DNA of 46,131 nucleotides from Methanosarcinales archaeon (lineage in GTDB: Archaea > Halobacteriota > Methanosarcinia > Methanosarcinales > Methanocomedenaceae): the NCBI GenBank assembly GCA_014859725.1, contig JACUTQ010000003.1, forward strand, positions 1 through 46,131, written 5' to 3'. This document shows, piece by piece, positions 18,227 to 26,970 of this stretch; position 1 is the first letter of the stretch; every line of letters starts with the position of its first letter. A program made the translations under genes and the position numbers. Below the pieces are notes generated by a model. It did no database searches. It was given only the letters and a program-made list of their open reading frames with translations, and had not been told where the DNA came from.

Positions 18227-18685
18227 CTATAACATAGAGTCCAGTGTCATCATCCCTTCTACTTCATCCTCATCTATTATTGAGTACTCAAACACAGATC
18301 TGCGTATGCTGATTGGTGATCTGGCCCTGACAGCCAATGAAATGCAATCACTGGGCCTGGCATCTATTTCGATAGTGGAACCATTATATGAAATACTTAA
18401 CCTGGCATAATAGATACCATCTTTAATCTCGTCAATAAAAACTTCATTTATTTTCGCATCCATGCGGTCAATAATGTTTATCACGAGGTCATGGGTCATT
18501 GGCCTGGGAGTGACTTCATCATTTAGTGCAGAGTTTATCGAAATCCCCTCTGACACCCCTACATATATGGGCATGATCTTCCCATCTTTATTAGAGATGA
18601 TGACAATAGGAGTAAGACCATGGATGGTACTGGTCATAAAAACGCCATCTACTTCCACCTGGATAAAGTCATCCATAATATTCAA
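18227..18685 (-). CDS. Bifunctional nuclease (DUF151) family protein
   Basis: A 152-residue protein of the BFN/DUF151 family, described in plants and bacteria as having RNase and DNase activity. Recognisable are IVIISNKDGKIMPIYVGVSEG near residues 27-47, RPMTHDLVINIIDRM near 61-75 and ARPSDCISLAVRARSPI near 108-124. The C-terminal acidic tail is IDEDEVEG. It lies 36 bases downstream of metE on the same strand. The true job in archaea is unknown. Confidence 0.88.
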   Translation of the reverse strand: MNIMDDFIQVEVDGVFMTSTIHGLTPIVIISNKDGKIMPIYVGVSEGISINSALNDEVTPRPMTHDLVINIIDRMDAKINEVFIDEIKDGIYYARLSISYNGSTIEIDARPSDCISLAVRARSPISIRRSVFEYSIIDEDEVEGMMTLDSML

Positions 18686-18721
18686 TTCCCAGAGGATAAT
18701 AAAAAGGTTTTGTAGAGAAAA

Positions 18722-19759
18722 TTAATGATCCTGATAGAATATCTTGATTCCGGCTGCAGTATTGGCAAGCAGCTGCTGTGCCAGCTCCTGGGTTGGCCAT
18801 GAGCCCAGGCCGCAATCAGGTCCTGCATATTTTATACAACCATCAAATATCTCATGGATATTACCTAGCCTTTTGGCTATTACTTCAGGTGTTTCCATCC
18901 GGGTGATAACCTCAGGGAGTTTATCCTGTTCTTTCCAGACATTGGTATTATATTTTTCATTTAGTACAGCTGTCAGTCCGAATATGTCAGTACGGGCTAT
19001 ACCCACCCTTAGAAATGTATCTGATGCTTCCAGGTCCTTGCGGTCGATAAGTTCCAGATATGATGGGTTAGCCGCAGATTCAACTCCGATAACATTAATG
19101 GTCGGAACCTCACACACCAATTTATAATTTAAGGGGGAATGGAGGTGTATCTCGGTATCTATACCATGCTCGTGTGCAGTCTCGCCTGCAATGGTAAGGG
19201 CCTGGATAATATAGTCATCGCTATGCATGATCTGGGGGTGTATTCCAATACTGGGTTCGTCGATAGAGACTGTTTTGACCTGAATGTCGCTGTGCTGTTT
19301 TATGGAATTCTTTATAAACCTGTCAATACTTCTGGCAAAGGTAAGCAGGATGTCCCCATATGATGTACTTCCGAACTCTTGCTGGTATAATTCAATGGGT
19401 CCTGTAACACACACCCTGATCTTCAAAGGCTCCCCGTTTTGCTCTTTATATTTTTTAGCAAGGTCAGAAATGGCTTCAAGTTCCAGTATCTTTGCCTCGG
19501 ACTTTTTGACCATTAACGGTGATTCAGTGCATTTCGGATTATCGATGATTCTGAGGAACTGCCTGTTCATATCCTGAAACTGGGGATATGTGGGTACTTC
19601 CACTCCTGCAGTTATTTTCTGTTCCATTGCCTGTGAAATGATCTCGAATAAACGTTCATCCTCGTTCCTGGTCGATACGGCCTGTTCAATCCATTCCCTT
19701 GAAACACCAGCAGGAAGAGGGAAGCTTCCAATATCATCATAAATTATTTCAAAATCCAT
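18722..19759 (-). CDS. metE: Core-MetE type methionine synthase
   Basis: Transfers a methyl group to homocysteine to make methionine. The 345 residues match the C-terminal (catalytic) half of MetE only. In methanogens such core-MetE enzymes take the methyl group from a corrinoid protein or methylcobalamin rather than from methyl-tetrahydrofolate polyglutamate. Zinc ligands appear as the His of EIHLHSP and the Cys of GPDCGLGSWP. The ATG at 19759 was preferred to a GTG nine bases earlier (19768). The gene faces thiC across a divergent promoter region and is followed by the DUF151, xseA and xseB genes. Confidence 0.85.
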   Translation of the reverse strand: MDFEIIYDDIGSFPLPAGVSREWIEQAVSTRNEDERLFEIISQAMEQKITAGVEVPTYPQFQDMNRQFLRIIDNPKCTESPLMVKKSEAKILELEAISDLAKKYKEQNGEPLKIRVCVTGPIELYQQEFGSTSYGDILLTFARSIDRFIKNSIKQHSDIQVKTVSIDEPSIGIHPQIMHSDDYIIQALTIAGETAHEHGIDTEIHLHSPLNYKLVCEVPTINVIGVESAANPSYLELIDRKDLEASDTFLRVGIARTDIFGLTAVLNEKYNTNVWKEQDKLPEVITRMETPEVIAKRLGNIHEIFDGCIKYAGPDCGLGSWPTQELAQQLLANTAAGIKIFYQDH

Positions 19760-19822
19760 TACGACCACATATGATATATCTTATGTAAATAATACTATTG
19801 CCAGATTAATAAAGACTGTTTG

Positions 19823-19922
19823 ATTTAAACAAGTTTACTTGATTTAAATGAAAGGATATTTTTTGGGTACTCTTATATATATGTATGCAATGTAAATCCC
19901 GAATGAGCCAAAAAAGGAGTGA
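19823..19922. promoter_or_regulatory. Divergent metE/thiC promoter region with an AT-rich dyad
   Basis: An imperfect dyad at 19823-19849 has arms ATTTAAACAAG and CTTGATTTAAAT around a TTTA centre (one extra base in the right arm). A TATA box for thiC is at 19873-19882 and a ribosome binding site AGGAGTGA at 19915-19922. The predicted transcript leader is only about 20 bases, which leaves no room for a TPP riboswitch. The dyad would suit a protein operator that acts on thiC and perhaps also on metE. Confidence 0.45.
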
Positions 19923-19927
19923 AAATA

Positions 19928-21208
19928 ATGAATTTAATCGAGGAAGCACAAAAAGGTAATATTACAGAAGAAATGAAGGAAGTGGCTGTGGCAGAAGGAG
20001 TGGAGCCGGACTTTGTAAGAAGGGGAATAGCTGCTGGTAGGATAGTCATTCCGATTACACCTTACAGGGACATCAAATATTGTGGAATAGGTAAGGGTCT
20101 TCGCACAAAGGTCAATGCTTCAATAGGCACATCATCAGATATCTCAGACATCGATATGGAAATCGAGAAAGCAAAAGTTGCTGAAGCTGCGGGTGCAGAT
20201 ACCCTTATGGAACTTTCCACTGGCGGAGATTTTCTCGATATAAGAAAACGTGTAGCAGATGCCATCTCGCTTTCAATAGGTTGTGTTCCTCTGTATCAGG
20301 CATTCATTGAAGCTGCCAGGAAATATGGATCAGTGGTGGATATGAAAGAGGACGAGCTCTTCAAAGCCACCGTGGATCAGGCAAAGCTGGGTACGAACTT
20401 CATGGCAATTCATACAGGTATTAACCGGATTACAGTAGACCGGTTAAAAGCCCAGGGCCGGTACGGAGGACTCTGTTCCAGGGGCGGCTCTTTCATGACT
20501 GCCTGGATGATCCATAATGAAAAGGAAAATCCCCTGTACAGCGAGTTCGATTACCTGCTGGAGATCATGAAGGAACATGAAGTTACCCTGAGCATGGGTA
20601 ACGGGATGCGTGCCGGCGCAGTACACGATGCTACTGACCGGGCCCAGATCCAGGAACTTGTAATTAATTCAGAACTCTCAGACATAGCACACGAGGCTGG
20701 TGTCCAGGTAATAGTGGAAGGTCCGGGACATGTACCCATTGACGAGATCAAGACCAATGTGACCCTGATGAAACGCATGAGCGGTGAAAAACCGTTCTAT
20801 ATGCTGGGTCCGCTGGTATCTGATGTGGCGCCAGGATACGACCATATTGTCACCGCGATCGGAGCTTCCATATCCAGTGCTGCAGGTTGCGATTTCCTTT
20901 GCTACGTTACACCTGCCGAGCATCTGGCTCTCCCTAACGTGGAAGACGTAAGAGTGGGCGTCATCACCTCAAGGATAGCTGCACATATCGGTGACATGAT
21001 CAAACTGGGCAAGCGCGATCAGGATCTGGAAATGGCCCGGGCCCGCAGGGACCTGGACTGGGAGAAGATGTTTTCACTGGCCATTGACCCTGAACATGCC
21101 AGGGCGATCAGGGACAGCAGGGCACCTGAGGATAATGAAGCATGTACCATGTGCGGGGAATACTGCGCCCTTAAAATCGTAAAAGAGAATTTTGATATTG
21201 GGAAATAG
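19928..21208 (+). CDS. thiC: Phosphomethylpyrimidine synthase ThiC
   Basis: Radical SAM enzyme that rearranges aminoimidazole ribotide to the pyrimidine moiety of thiamine. The 426 residues match the shorter ThiC form common in archaea. Visible landmarks are MELSTGGDFLDIRKRV near residue 93, HTGINRITVDR near 160, and VIVEGPGHVP near 262. The C-terminal cluster-binding segment CTMCGEYCALK shows a CX2CX3C spacing rather than the CX2CX4C of the long bacterial forms. ATG at 19928 is chosen over a GTG at 19919 because AGGAG sits at a proper distance. Confidence 0.92.
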   Translation: MNLIEEAQKGNITEEMKEVAVAEGVEPDFVRRGIAAGRIVIPITPYRDIKYCGIGKGLRTKVNASIGTSSDISDIDMEIEKAKVAEAAGADTLMELSTGGDFLDIRKRVADAISLSIGCVPLYQAFIEAARKYGSVVDMKEDELFKATVDQAKLGTNFMAIHTGINRITVDRLKAQGRYGGLCSRGGSFMTAWMIHNEKENPLYSEFDYLLEIMKEHEVTLSMGNGMRAGAVHDATDRAQIQELVINSELSDIAHEAGVQVIVEGPGHVPIDEIKTNVTLMKRMSGEKPFYMLGPLVSDVAPGYDHIVTAIGASISSAAGCDFLCYVTPAEHLALPNVEDVRVGVITSRIAAHIGDMIKLGKRDQDLEMARARRDLDWEKMFSLAIDPEHARAIRDSRAPEDNEACTMCGEYCALKIVKENFDIGK

Positions 21209-21218
21209 GAATTTTTAG

Positions 21219-21250
21219 AGACTGCCCCTCGATCGGGTAGTCTATTTTCT
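21219..21250 (+). terminator. Terminator after thiC
   Basis: AGACTGCCC (21219-21227) and GGGTAGTCT (21235-21243) pair over 9 bases with one mismatch (a G-U type pair is possible). A T-rich tail follows. Confidence 0.6.
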
Positions 21251-21520
21251 TGTTAGATTATTTTATCATTTCTCGGATTTTTTCGGCAGTCTTGGTTATC
21301 TCATACAATCCCATTCCGAATTTTATGTCTGGTCATATGATTTCTTTGTCAGGGATTCAACTTGTTTTTGACTACCTCGTCCTTTTCCCATTTTATTTAT
21401 CGTTTTGGACAAAGTTTGTTAGGATCATTATTATCATCTAAAGTATATTAAATATTATTCGATAGGTTTATACTTATAGTTTTCATTCCAAGTACGAATT
21501 ATAGAGGAATACTAGCTAAT
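21251..21520. other. Intergenic region, possible minus-strand coding relic
   Basis: No intact gene is seen. On the minus strand, short pieces of open frame in two registers read MGKGRGSQKQVESLTKKS and then KFGMGLYEITKTAEKIREMIK before a stop. They may be the remains of one small gene broken by a frameshift. The argG promoter with a TTTATACTTA box near 21467-21477 lies at the right end. Confidence 0.3.
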
Positions 21521-21537
21521 AAAGGAAAGGATATTAT

Positions 21538-22716
21538 ATGAAAAGTAAAGTGGTTTTGGCTTATTCAGGCGGTCTTGATACATCAGTATGTATCCCGATT
21601 CTAAAAGAATATTATGACTTTGAATATATTATTACTGTGATAGTTGATGTCGGCCAGCCTGAGGACGATGTGAAAAATGCTGAAAAAAAGGCCAAATTGA
21701 TCAGTGATAAGAATTATACAATCGATGCCAACGCCGAATTTGTTAACGATTACATTTTTCCGCTTATTAAGGCCAACGGGAATTATGAGGGTTACGTACT
21801 GGGGACAGCAATAGCACGGCCCCTTATTGCTAAAAAGGTGCTCGAAGTGGCAAATTCTGAAAATGCGCAGGCAATTTCCCATGGCTGTACAGGGAAAGGT
21901 AATGACCAGTTAAGATTTGAAGCTGTCTTTCGCTCATCTGATAAGAAGATACTTGCTCCCATGAGGGATATGAACCTGACCCGTGAATGGGAGATCGATT
22001 ATGCTTTAAAGCACAATATCCCGGTTTCTGTAACAAAGGAGAAGCCGTGGAGCATTGATGAGAATATCTGGAGCCGCAGCATTGAAGGCGGCCGGCTGGA
22101 AGAACCGGATTATATTCCGCCTGAGGAGATCTACGAATGGACCCAATCCCCTGAAAATGGGCCTGAAGCCGAAATTATCGAGATCGGATTCAGGGCGGGA
22201 ATTCCAATATCCTTGAATGGTACTGAAATGGATGGCGTTGCCCTGATAAAGGAACTTAACAGGATCGGCGGAATTCATGGTGTGGGACGAACCGATATTA
22301 TCGAGGACAGGATTCTGGGCCTTAAAGCCAGGGAAAATTACGAACACCCGGCAGCCACTATACTGTTGACTGCCCACAAGGACCTTGAAAAGCTGGTTCT
22401 TACAAGGCGTGAATTGAGTTTTAAAGGACGAGTCGATGAGGAATGGTCTGAATTGGCATATATGGGACTGGTGGATGAGCCGTTGTATAGCGATCTAAAT
22501 GCATTTATAGATAGCACACAAGCCCATGTAGAGGGAATGGTTAAGCTCAAACTGTATAAGGGATGTGCAACCGTAGTTGCCAGGCATTCACCCTATATGC
22601 TGTATTCGACAGACCTGGTCTCATTCAATGAGTCCTGCATTGACCAGAAGGATGCTGAAGGGGTGGCCAAATATCACGGATTCCAGGGTAGACTGCATCA
22701 GAAGGTAAAGAAATAA
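21538..22716 (+). CDS. argG: Argininosuccinate synthase
   Basis: Joins citrulline and aspartate with ATP in arginine synthesis. The 392 residues carry the N-terminal ATP pyrophosphatase loop [11 protein letters not shown] (about residues 8-18). Other landmarks are [11 protein letters not shown] near 114, [15 protein letters not shown] near 140 and [14 protein letters not shown] near 164. The length is close to the family norm. AAGGAAAGGA (21521 onward) serves as ribosome binding site. Confidence 0.95.
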   Translation: MKSKVVLAYSGGLDTSVCIPILKEYYDFEYIITVIVDVGQPEDDVKNAEKKAKLISDKNYTIDANAEFVNDYIFPLIKANGNYEGYVLGTAIARPLIAKKVLEVANSENAQAISHGCTGKGNDQLRFEAVFRSSDKKILAPMRDMNLTREWEIDYALKHNIPVSVTKEKPWSIDENIWSRSIEGGRLEEPDYIPPEEIYEWTQSPENGPEAEIIEIGFRAGIPISLNGTEMDGVALIKELNRIGGIHGVGRTDIIEDRILGLKARENYEHPAATILLTAHKDLEKLVLTRRELSFKGRVDEEWSELAYMGLVDEPLYSDLNAFIDSTQAHVEGMVKLKLYKGCATVVARHSPYMLYSTDLVSFNESCIDQKDAEGVAKYHGFQGRLHQKVKK

Positions 22717-22873
22717 GGATTATATTATCGGACTACACAACAGTCCCCCTTCACAGAAAATCTTATAAATCATGACCATACTTTATTTTATTCAGAGTTG
22801 GTATGAAAATTGTATTAAGTCAAAGTGCATAATTTTTATATTAATTCTTTTTTCGTTAAATGGAGGGTTAATA

Positions 22874-23308
22874 ATGTCAAAACTTGCAGTTGTATATCTA
22901 AGTACTCAGGGAAATACTAAAATTATGGCTGAAGCAATAGCTGATGGTGCAAAATCGAGGAATATGGATGTAGAAATTAAGAGTTTCTATGATTGGAAAC
23001 CCGAAGAGGCTGCGGCCGCTGATGCGATAGCTATAGGTTCTTCCACATTTCATTATACCATTCTTCCACCTATAGAAAAATTCATAGATACGATGGTAAA
23101 GACAGGAATTAAAGGAAAAGTAGGTGTAGCATTTGGCTCATATGGGTGGAGCGGTGAAGCCCCGGGAATGATCGCAGATAAGATGCGAAAAGGGGGAATG
23201 GAAATATTAGATCCGGTACTGAGGGTACAATATAAGCCGGGTGATAAGGATATCAAAGAGTGCAACCGGTTAGGTAAGGATATTGCCGAGAAACTCAAGA
23301 AAGGATAA
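22874..23308 (+). CDS. Flavodoxin-like protein (FprA-type flavodoxin domain)
   Basis: A 144-residue stand-alone flavodoxin fold that should bind FMN. The phosphate loop is STQGNTKIMAEAIADG (about residues 9-24), and the flavin-facing loops are IGSSTFHYTILPP near 57 and FGSYGWSGEAPG near 91. It resembles the C-terminal domain of F420H2 oxidase (FprA) or a small rubredoxin-oxidoreductase partner, but the metallo-beta-lactamase domain is absent. ATG at 22874 is chosen because GGAGG lies at 22862-22866; a longer open frame upstream has no such site. It may carry electrons between low-potential partners; the partner is unknown. Confidence 0.85.
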   Translation: MSKLAVVYLSTQGNTKIMAEAIADGAKSRNMDVEIKSFYDWKPEEAAAADAIAIGSSTFHYTILPPIEKFIDTMVKTGIKGKVGVAFGSYGWSGEAPGMIADKMRKGGMEILDPVLRVQYKPGDKDIKECNRLGKDIAEKLKKG

Positions 23309-23333
23309 CTAATCGATAGGTAAAAGTGGGATT

Positions 23334-23903
23334 GTGGCATATTTTATAGATATGCCCAACCTTCTTGAAGAATCATTAAAAGCAGCTCCTATCGTTAAAC
23401 GGGGGGAATACCATTATTTTATTCACCCTATTTCAGATGGTGTACCATACCTGGAGCCCAGTCTATTAGAAGAGGTCACAGACAGGATATTAGCAGTAGC
23501 AGAACCAGGATTCGATAAGATACTTACTATTGAAGCTATGGGAATCCATATTGGAACCGCCCTTGCACTAAACACTGGTATACCTCTCTCAATTATCAGG
23601 AAAAGACCTTATCATCTTCCCAATGAAGTTGAGATCGACCAATCTACAGGTTACTCAAAAGGCAAACTGTTCTTGAACGGAATATCTAAAGGAGATCGTC
23701 TGATTATTATCGATGATGTGATCAGCACCGGGGGCACGATGAAAGCAGTCTGTTCGGCTGTTGAAAAGATCGGTGCAGTAATCTGTGATGTGGTGGTAGT
23801 AATTGAGCGGGGTGCAGGGGCTGAGCAGTTCAGACGTACGGGATATCCGCTTAAGACCCTGGTGAGACTTGAAGTAGATTCGAAAGGCGTGAAATTAATT
23901 TAA
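23334..23903 (+). CDS. hpt: Hypoxanthine/adenine-type phosphoribosyltransferase (archaeal HPRT)
   Basis: Purine salvage enzyme that makes IMP or GMP from a free base and PRPP. The PRPP-binding loop is visible as [16 protein letters not shown] (about residues 122-137). An N-terminal [23 protein letters not shown] segment is typical of the archaeal family. A GTG at 23334 gives 189 residues; an ATG at 23352 would give 183 and starts closer to family members, but it has no ribosome binding site, so the start is uncertain. It probably heads a run of genes with dph2, a 46-residue protein and a SAMP. Confidence 0.88.
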   Translation: MAYFIDMPNLLEESLKAAPIVKRGEYHYFIHPISDGVPYLEPSLLEEVTDRILAVAEPGFDKILTIEAMGIHIGTALALNTGIPLSIIRKRPYHLPNEVEIDQSTGYSKGKLFLNGISKGDRLIIIDDVISTGGTMKAVCSAVEKIGAVICDVVVVIERGAGAEQFRRTGYPLKTLVRLEVDSKGVKLI

Positions 23904-23919
23904 TTAATTTTCTTCAAAT

Positions 23920-24918
23920 ATGAACAATTCTTCTATATCAAGCAGTTTTGATTTCGACCTGGACAGGGTTGTTGGATTAATAGAAAAATCAGGTGCCAGC
24001 ACCGTAGGGCTCCAATTTCCTGAAGGGTTTAAAAGGCTTGCGTTCTCAATTGTCCGGGAAGTTAAGAACCGGACATCAGCTGATGTAATTATTTCCGGGA
24101 ATCCGTGTTACGGGGCATGTGATATCGATATGGCAATTATGGATTCTGTGGATATACTGTTCCATTTTGGCCATTCTGAATTAGAAGGTGGGCTTGATAA
24201 TGTTATATATATTGAAACACCCTCAAAAGCCGATATTAGACCGGTTGTGGAAAAAGCAGCAATCGAATTGGGATCAGGTACTCTTGGGTTATTGACAACT
24301 GTACAGCATGTTCATCAAATGGAAGAGACAAGATCTATCCTGGAATCAAAAGGGATTACCTGCAAATTTGGCCCTGGTGATTCCAGGATAAAATATCCGG
24401 GTCAGCTGCTCGGATGCAATTTTTCAGCAGCAGATGTGGAGTGCGACCAGTATATGTACATTGGATCTGGCAAGTTCCATCCACTCGGAGTAGCAATTGC
24501 AACCAAACGAAAGGTCTTGGCAGCCGACCCTTTTACAGATACAATAGAATGGATTGACCCGGAAAGGATATTGCGTATTCGATATGGGATAATTACAAAA
24601 TGCCTTGATGCTAAAATCTTTGGGATTATCGTATCAACCAAGATCGGGCAGAACAGGGAGATGCTGGCAGAAGAACTGGGACGATTAGCTGAAAAACACA
24701 ACAAACAATACCTCATAATATCACTGGATAATATCACCCCGGATGCACTGTTGCAGTTCAAGGTAGATGCTTTTGTAAATACCGCATGTCCACGCATTGC
24801 AATAGATGATTCAAATCGGTACAATATACCTATACTTACACCAATGGAGTTCGAGATCGTGCTTGGGGAGCGGGATTGGGACCAGCTGGTATTTGATGAG
24901 ATCAGGGATGATACGTAA
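23920..24918 (+). CDS. dph2: Diphthamide synthase Dph2
   Basis: Non-canonical radical SAM enzyme that attaches the 3-amino-3-carboxypropyl group to the diphthamide histidine of elongation factor 2. Archaeal Dph2 works as a homodimer. The 332 residues show three separated cysteines that bind the [4Fe-4S] cluster, in NPCYGACD near 66, in LLGCNFS near 166 and in VNTACPRIAI near 288. The length agrees with archaeal homologues. It starts 16 bases after hpt, which suggests co-transcription. Confidence 0.92.
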   Translation: MNNSSISSSFDFDLDRVVGLIEKSGASTVGLQFPEGFKRLAFSIVREVKNRTSADVIISGNPCYGACDIDMAIMDSVDILFHFGHSELEGGLDNVIYIETPSKADIRPVVEKAAIELGSGTLGLLTTVQHVHQMEETRSILESKGITCKFGPGDSRIKYPGQLLGCNFSAADVECDQYMYIGSGKFHPLGVAIATKRKVLAADPFTDTIEWIDPERILRIRYGIITKCLDAKIFGIIVSTKIGQNREMLAEELGRLAEKHNKQYLIISLDNITPDALLQFKVDAFVNTACPRIAIDDSNRYNIPILTPMEFEIVLGERDWDQLVFDEIRDDT

Positions 24919-24961
24919 GGTTATTAAATATTGAATATAATGTGAGATTGAGGTGACTTCG

Positions 24962-25102
24962 ATGTCCAAATATAAAAAAAGAGATATGGAACGAAAAGGC
25001 GATCGAAAACAGGAAATTCTTGAAAAAAAACTGATTGAGAATAATCTTGAATCTTTGACAACATCGGAAGGGGAAATTGCTGAGTTGCCTGAAGAGGAGT
25101 AA
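24962..25102 (+). CDS. 46-residue highly charged small protein
   Basis: A short reading frame, too short for many gene finders. It is supported by a good AGGTGA ribosome binding site at 24951-24956, five bases before the ATG. The protein is Lys/Arg-rich in the first half (SKYKKRDMERKGDRKQEILEK) and acidic at the end (GEIAELPEEE). Its last codons contain GAGGAG (25094-25099), which serves as the ribosome binding site of the SAMP gene that follows. It may be a partner or leader of that gene. Function unknown. Confidence 0.6.
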   Translation: MSKYKKRDMERKGDRKQEILEKKLIENNLESLTTSEGEIAELPEEE

Positions 25103-25108
25103 TACTTT

Positions 25109-25315
25109 TTGAAAATACGGGTTAAGGTCCTGGCCGGTGGGGTTAATGAAAAATCTATTGATGTTGAACAGGGAAGCACTTATTATGATGTGTTAGCCTG
25201 TCTTAAGATAAATCCGGAGACCGTTATTATCATGGTGGACGGGAGGCCTGTTCCAATGGATGAGATGGTATCTGCTGACTATCTTGAAATATTAAGAGTC
25301 GTATCAGGCGGATGA
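25109..25315 (+). CDS. Small archaeal ubiquitin-like modifier (MoaD/ThiS fold)
   Basis: A 68-residue beta-grasp protein ending in the diagnostic Gly-Gly (RVVSGG), which can be activated by an E1-like enzyme. Such proteins donate sulfur for tRNA thiolation or molybdopterin, or are attached to proteins as SAMPs. The start is TTG, nine bases after GAGGAG. VIIMVDGRPVPMDEMV is a typical beta-grasp middle segment. Its position behind dph2 hints at a role near translation-factor or tRNA modification, but that is only context. Confidence 0.85.
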   Translation: MKIRVKVLAGGVNEKSIDVEQGSTYYDVLACLKINPETVIIMVDGRPVPMDEMVSADYLEILRVVSGG

Positions 25316-25339
25316 ATCTGGTAGTTGGTTTTCTTTTAC

Positions 25340-25999
25340 CTATCCTCTGATGATCTCCCAACCTGACCTTAACACCTGCCTGTTGGTAACGAATCTGACA
25401 ATGGGCGGAAATATCCGAACTGGGGTGATAGCAGCTGATGCACTCATGTCCCAATCCAATATTGACCTGGTAAAATCCGGAGTGAATTGGAAATTCTGCC
25501 CCATTTGCGACGACCCTTTAACAGCATGAAGGTACCCTGTAAGAATACCTGTAAGTCCTGGGTCTTCCATGCCGTAAGTGGTATCAATTGAGAGATGCCT
25601 GAACCTGATAGTGGTGAGTAGTTCTCTGAAAAACCTTAATAGCGGTTTTATAACATTGTGGGATTTAATTAGTGGGATTTTTCGGGTTTTCTTAGATTCC
25701 GGGGGTTCTTTAGTATCTGCGGATTCTTCAGTATCTTGTAGTTTGGCAGTATCTTTGGTTATTGTTGGTTTTTGTTTATGCTGGAAACTGATCATTCTAT
25801 GGCTGAAAAGCAGGATGTCGGTTTTTTCATCCTTCAATGAATGTCTTAATTTGATTATCAGCCATTTGATAGATATCCTGCCGTCGATTGTTCCTCTGAA
25901 TCTATTAGATTCGACATGGACTATTACCGGAAACAGCAAAAGACCCAGGACTATTAATATCAATGCAATGAGAATCCCGGGTATCAGCTGCCAGGTCAT
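25340..25999 (-). CDS. DUF2953 membrane protein
   Basis: A 219-residue protein with one N-terminal transmembrane segment (LIPGILIALILIVLGLLLFPVIVHV, about residues 5-29), a charged linker rich in Lys, Glu and Thr (about 78-107) and a conserved C-terminal part. The sequence IDTTYGMEDPGLTGILTGYLHA is the recognised core of the DUF2953 family. In Bacillus the equivalent gene (ytfI) lies beside ytfJ (gerW); here too the next gene upstream is a GerW-family gene, separated by 25 bases. Function unknown. Confidence 0.8.
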   Translation of the reverse strand: MTWQLIPGILIALILIVLGLLLFPVIVHVESNRFRGTIDGRISIKWLIIKLRHSLKDEKTDILLFSHRMISFQHKQKPTITKDTAKLQDTEESADTKEPPESKKTRKIPLIKSHNVIKPLLRFFRELLTTIRFRHLSIDTTYGMEDPGLTGILTGYLHAVKGSSQMGQNFQFTPDFTRSILDWDMSASAAITPVRIFPPIVRFVTNRQVLRSGWEIIRG

Positions 26000-26024
26000 A
26001 CAATCCTGAATTGGAATGTCTTAT

Positions 26025-26405
26025 TTATTCCTCAGTTTGTTCGGATTTTGCAGCCTTTCTCTCTTCCATTACTGATTTACATTTATCCATCACATCTGGC
26101 AAAACATCGGCTAGTTGGGCCAGCGTACCTTTATCTTTAATGGTAAGCAGTTTGATGTCGTCCTGGGTCATCACAAGAAAAGCCACGGGTGTGATTACAG
26201 CTCCACCGCCGCCGCCGCCGCCTGTACCTTCATCTTTGCCGTTTTTCTTACCTTCTCCACCGCCGCTGCCAAATCCAAAACTTACCTTTGTGACAGGAAT
26301 TATCGTTCTGCCGTCAAGTGTAATATGTTCTCCCACAACGGTCTTTGTGGAAATCATCTCACTGATTTCTTCGGTAATTGTCTTTATCATTTCTTCAACT
26401 ATCAT
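26025..26405 (-). CDS. GerW / YtfJ family protein
   Basis: A 126-residue protein of the GerW (sporulation protein YtfJ) family. The archaeon of course makes no spores, so the name only marks homology. Visible are KTVVGEHITLDGRTIIPVTKVSFGFGSGGGEG (about 22-54), a poly-glycine stretch near 60-70 and the conserved AVITPVAFLVMTQDDIKLL. It comes before the DUF2953 gene on the minus strand, forming the same partnership as in Firmicutes. Role unknown. Confidence 0.85.
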   Translation of the reverse strand: MIVEEMIKTITEEISEMISTKTVVGEHITLDGRTIIPVTKVSFGFGSGGGEGKKNGKDEGTGGGGGGGAVITPVAFLVMTQDDIKLLTIKDKGTLAQLADVLPDVMDKCKSVMEERKAAKSEQTEE

Positions 26406-26639
26406 CGATTACAACCCCTTGTTGAAGTAAAATTAAACGTGATTATATTTGTAGTATTTGGTCAACTGGTAATTGAAAAGTCCCAGGATATTTTTTCATG
26501 TATAGTTCTGAAAATATTTCGAATCAGATTTTGCCAGTAAATATCAGGCCAAGAAGATTTTTTAAAGAGGCTCAAAGCTCAGAAACGGATCAATCCATCA
26601 CGACATCTTACAATAATCGTTGAAGCAGCAGTAATGTGA

Positions 26640-26830
26640 TAAATAGCCCCTTTTTAAAAGTGTTTCTCGATAAATCGAGTTTCTCTGCAATTGCCCTTGT
26701 TCCCATTTTGGGATTTCGCTTCTTTAAGTTCCTTATTGTTATCCAATCTTCCACTAAGATCATCCCCCAAAACCTCCTACAATAAAGCAGGAGTATTTTA
26801 ATAATAGGGTGGGTCAATTTTTGGTGGGAA
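26640..26830 (-). mobile_element. IS21-like transposase (IstA) N-terminal relic
   Basis: On the minus strand an ATG at 26763 opens a frame reading MILVEDWITIRNLKKRNP, then TRAIAEKLDLSRNTFKKGLF. This is the N-terminal helix-turn-helix of IS21-family IstA proteins. The similarity stops after about 42 residues and no catalytic domain follows. Upstream at 26805-26825 a tract reading AAAATTGACCCACC on the minus strand looks like an IS end. It is a dead fragment. Confidence 0.6.
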
Positions 26831-26970
26831 TTTTCATAAATATCGATTTTCCGATTATTAAAAGCAATTTGTTGGTATAAACCAGAAAAAATACAGATAA
26901 TTTTAAAAAAAAATGGGATAATCAGAATCCCTTTAACTTCCATTTTTGCTTATTTTTCTAATTTGTTAAT

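Noticed and set aside
19823-19927. TPP riboswitch ahead of thiC
   Set aside because: The predicted leader between the TATA box and ATG is about 20 bases, too short for the THI-box fold, and no conserved CUGAGA-type core was seen.
21250-21441. 63-residue plus-strand frame between thiC and argG
   Set aside because: TTG start, no ribosome binding site, low-complexity hydrophobic end; the minus strand looks more like an old coding relic.
26011-26430. Proline-rich plus-strand open frame opposite gerW
   Set aside because: The proline run is the reverse of the poly-glycine codons of gerW, so the frame is a shadow.
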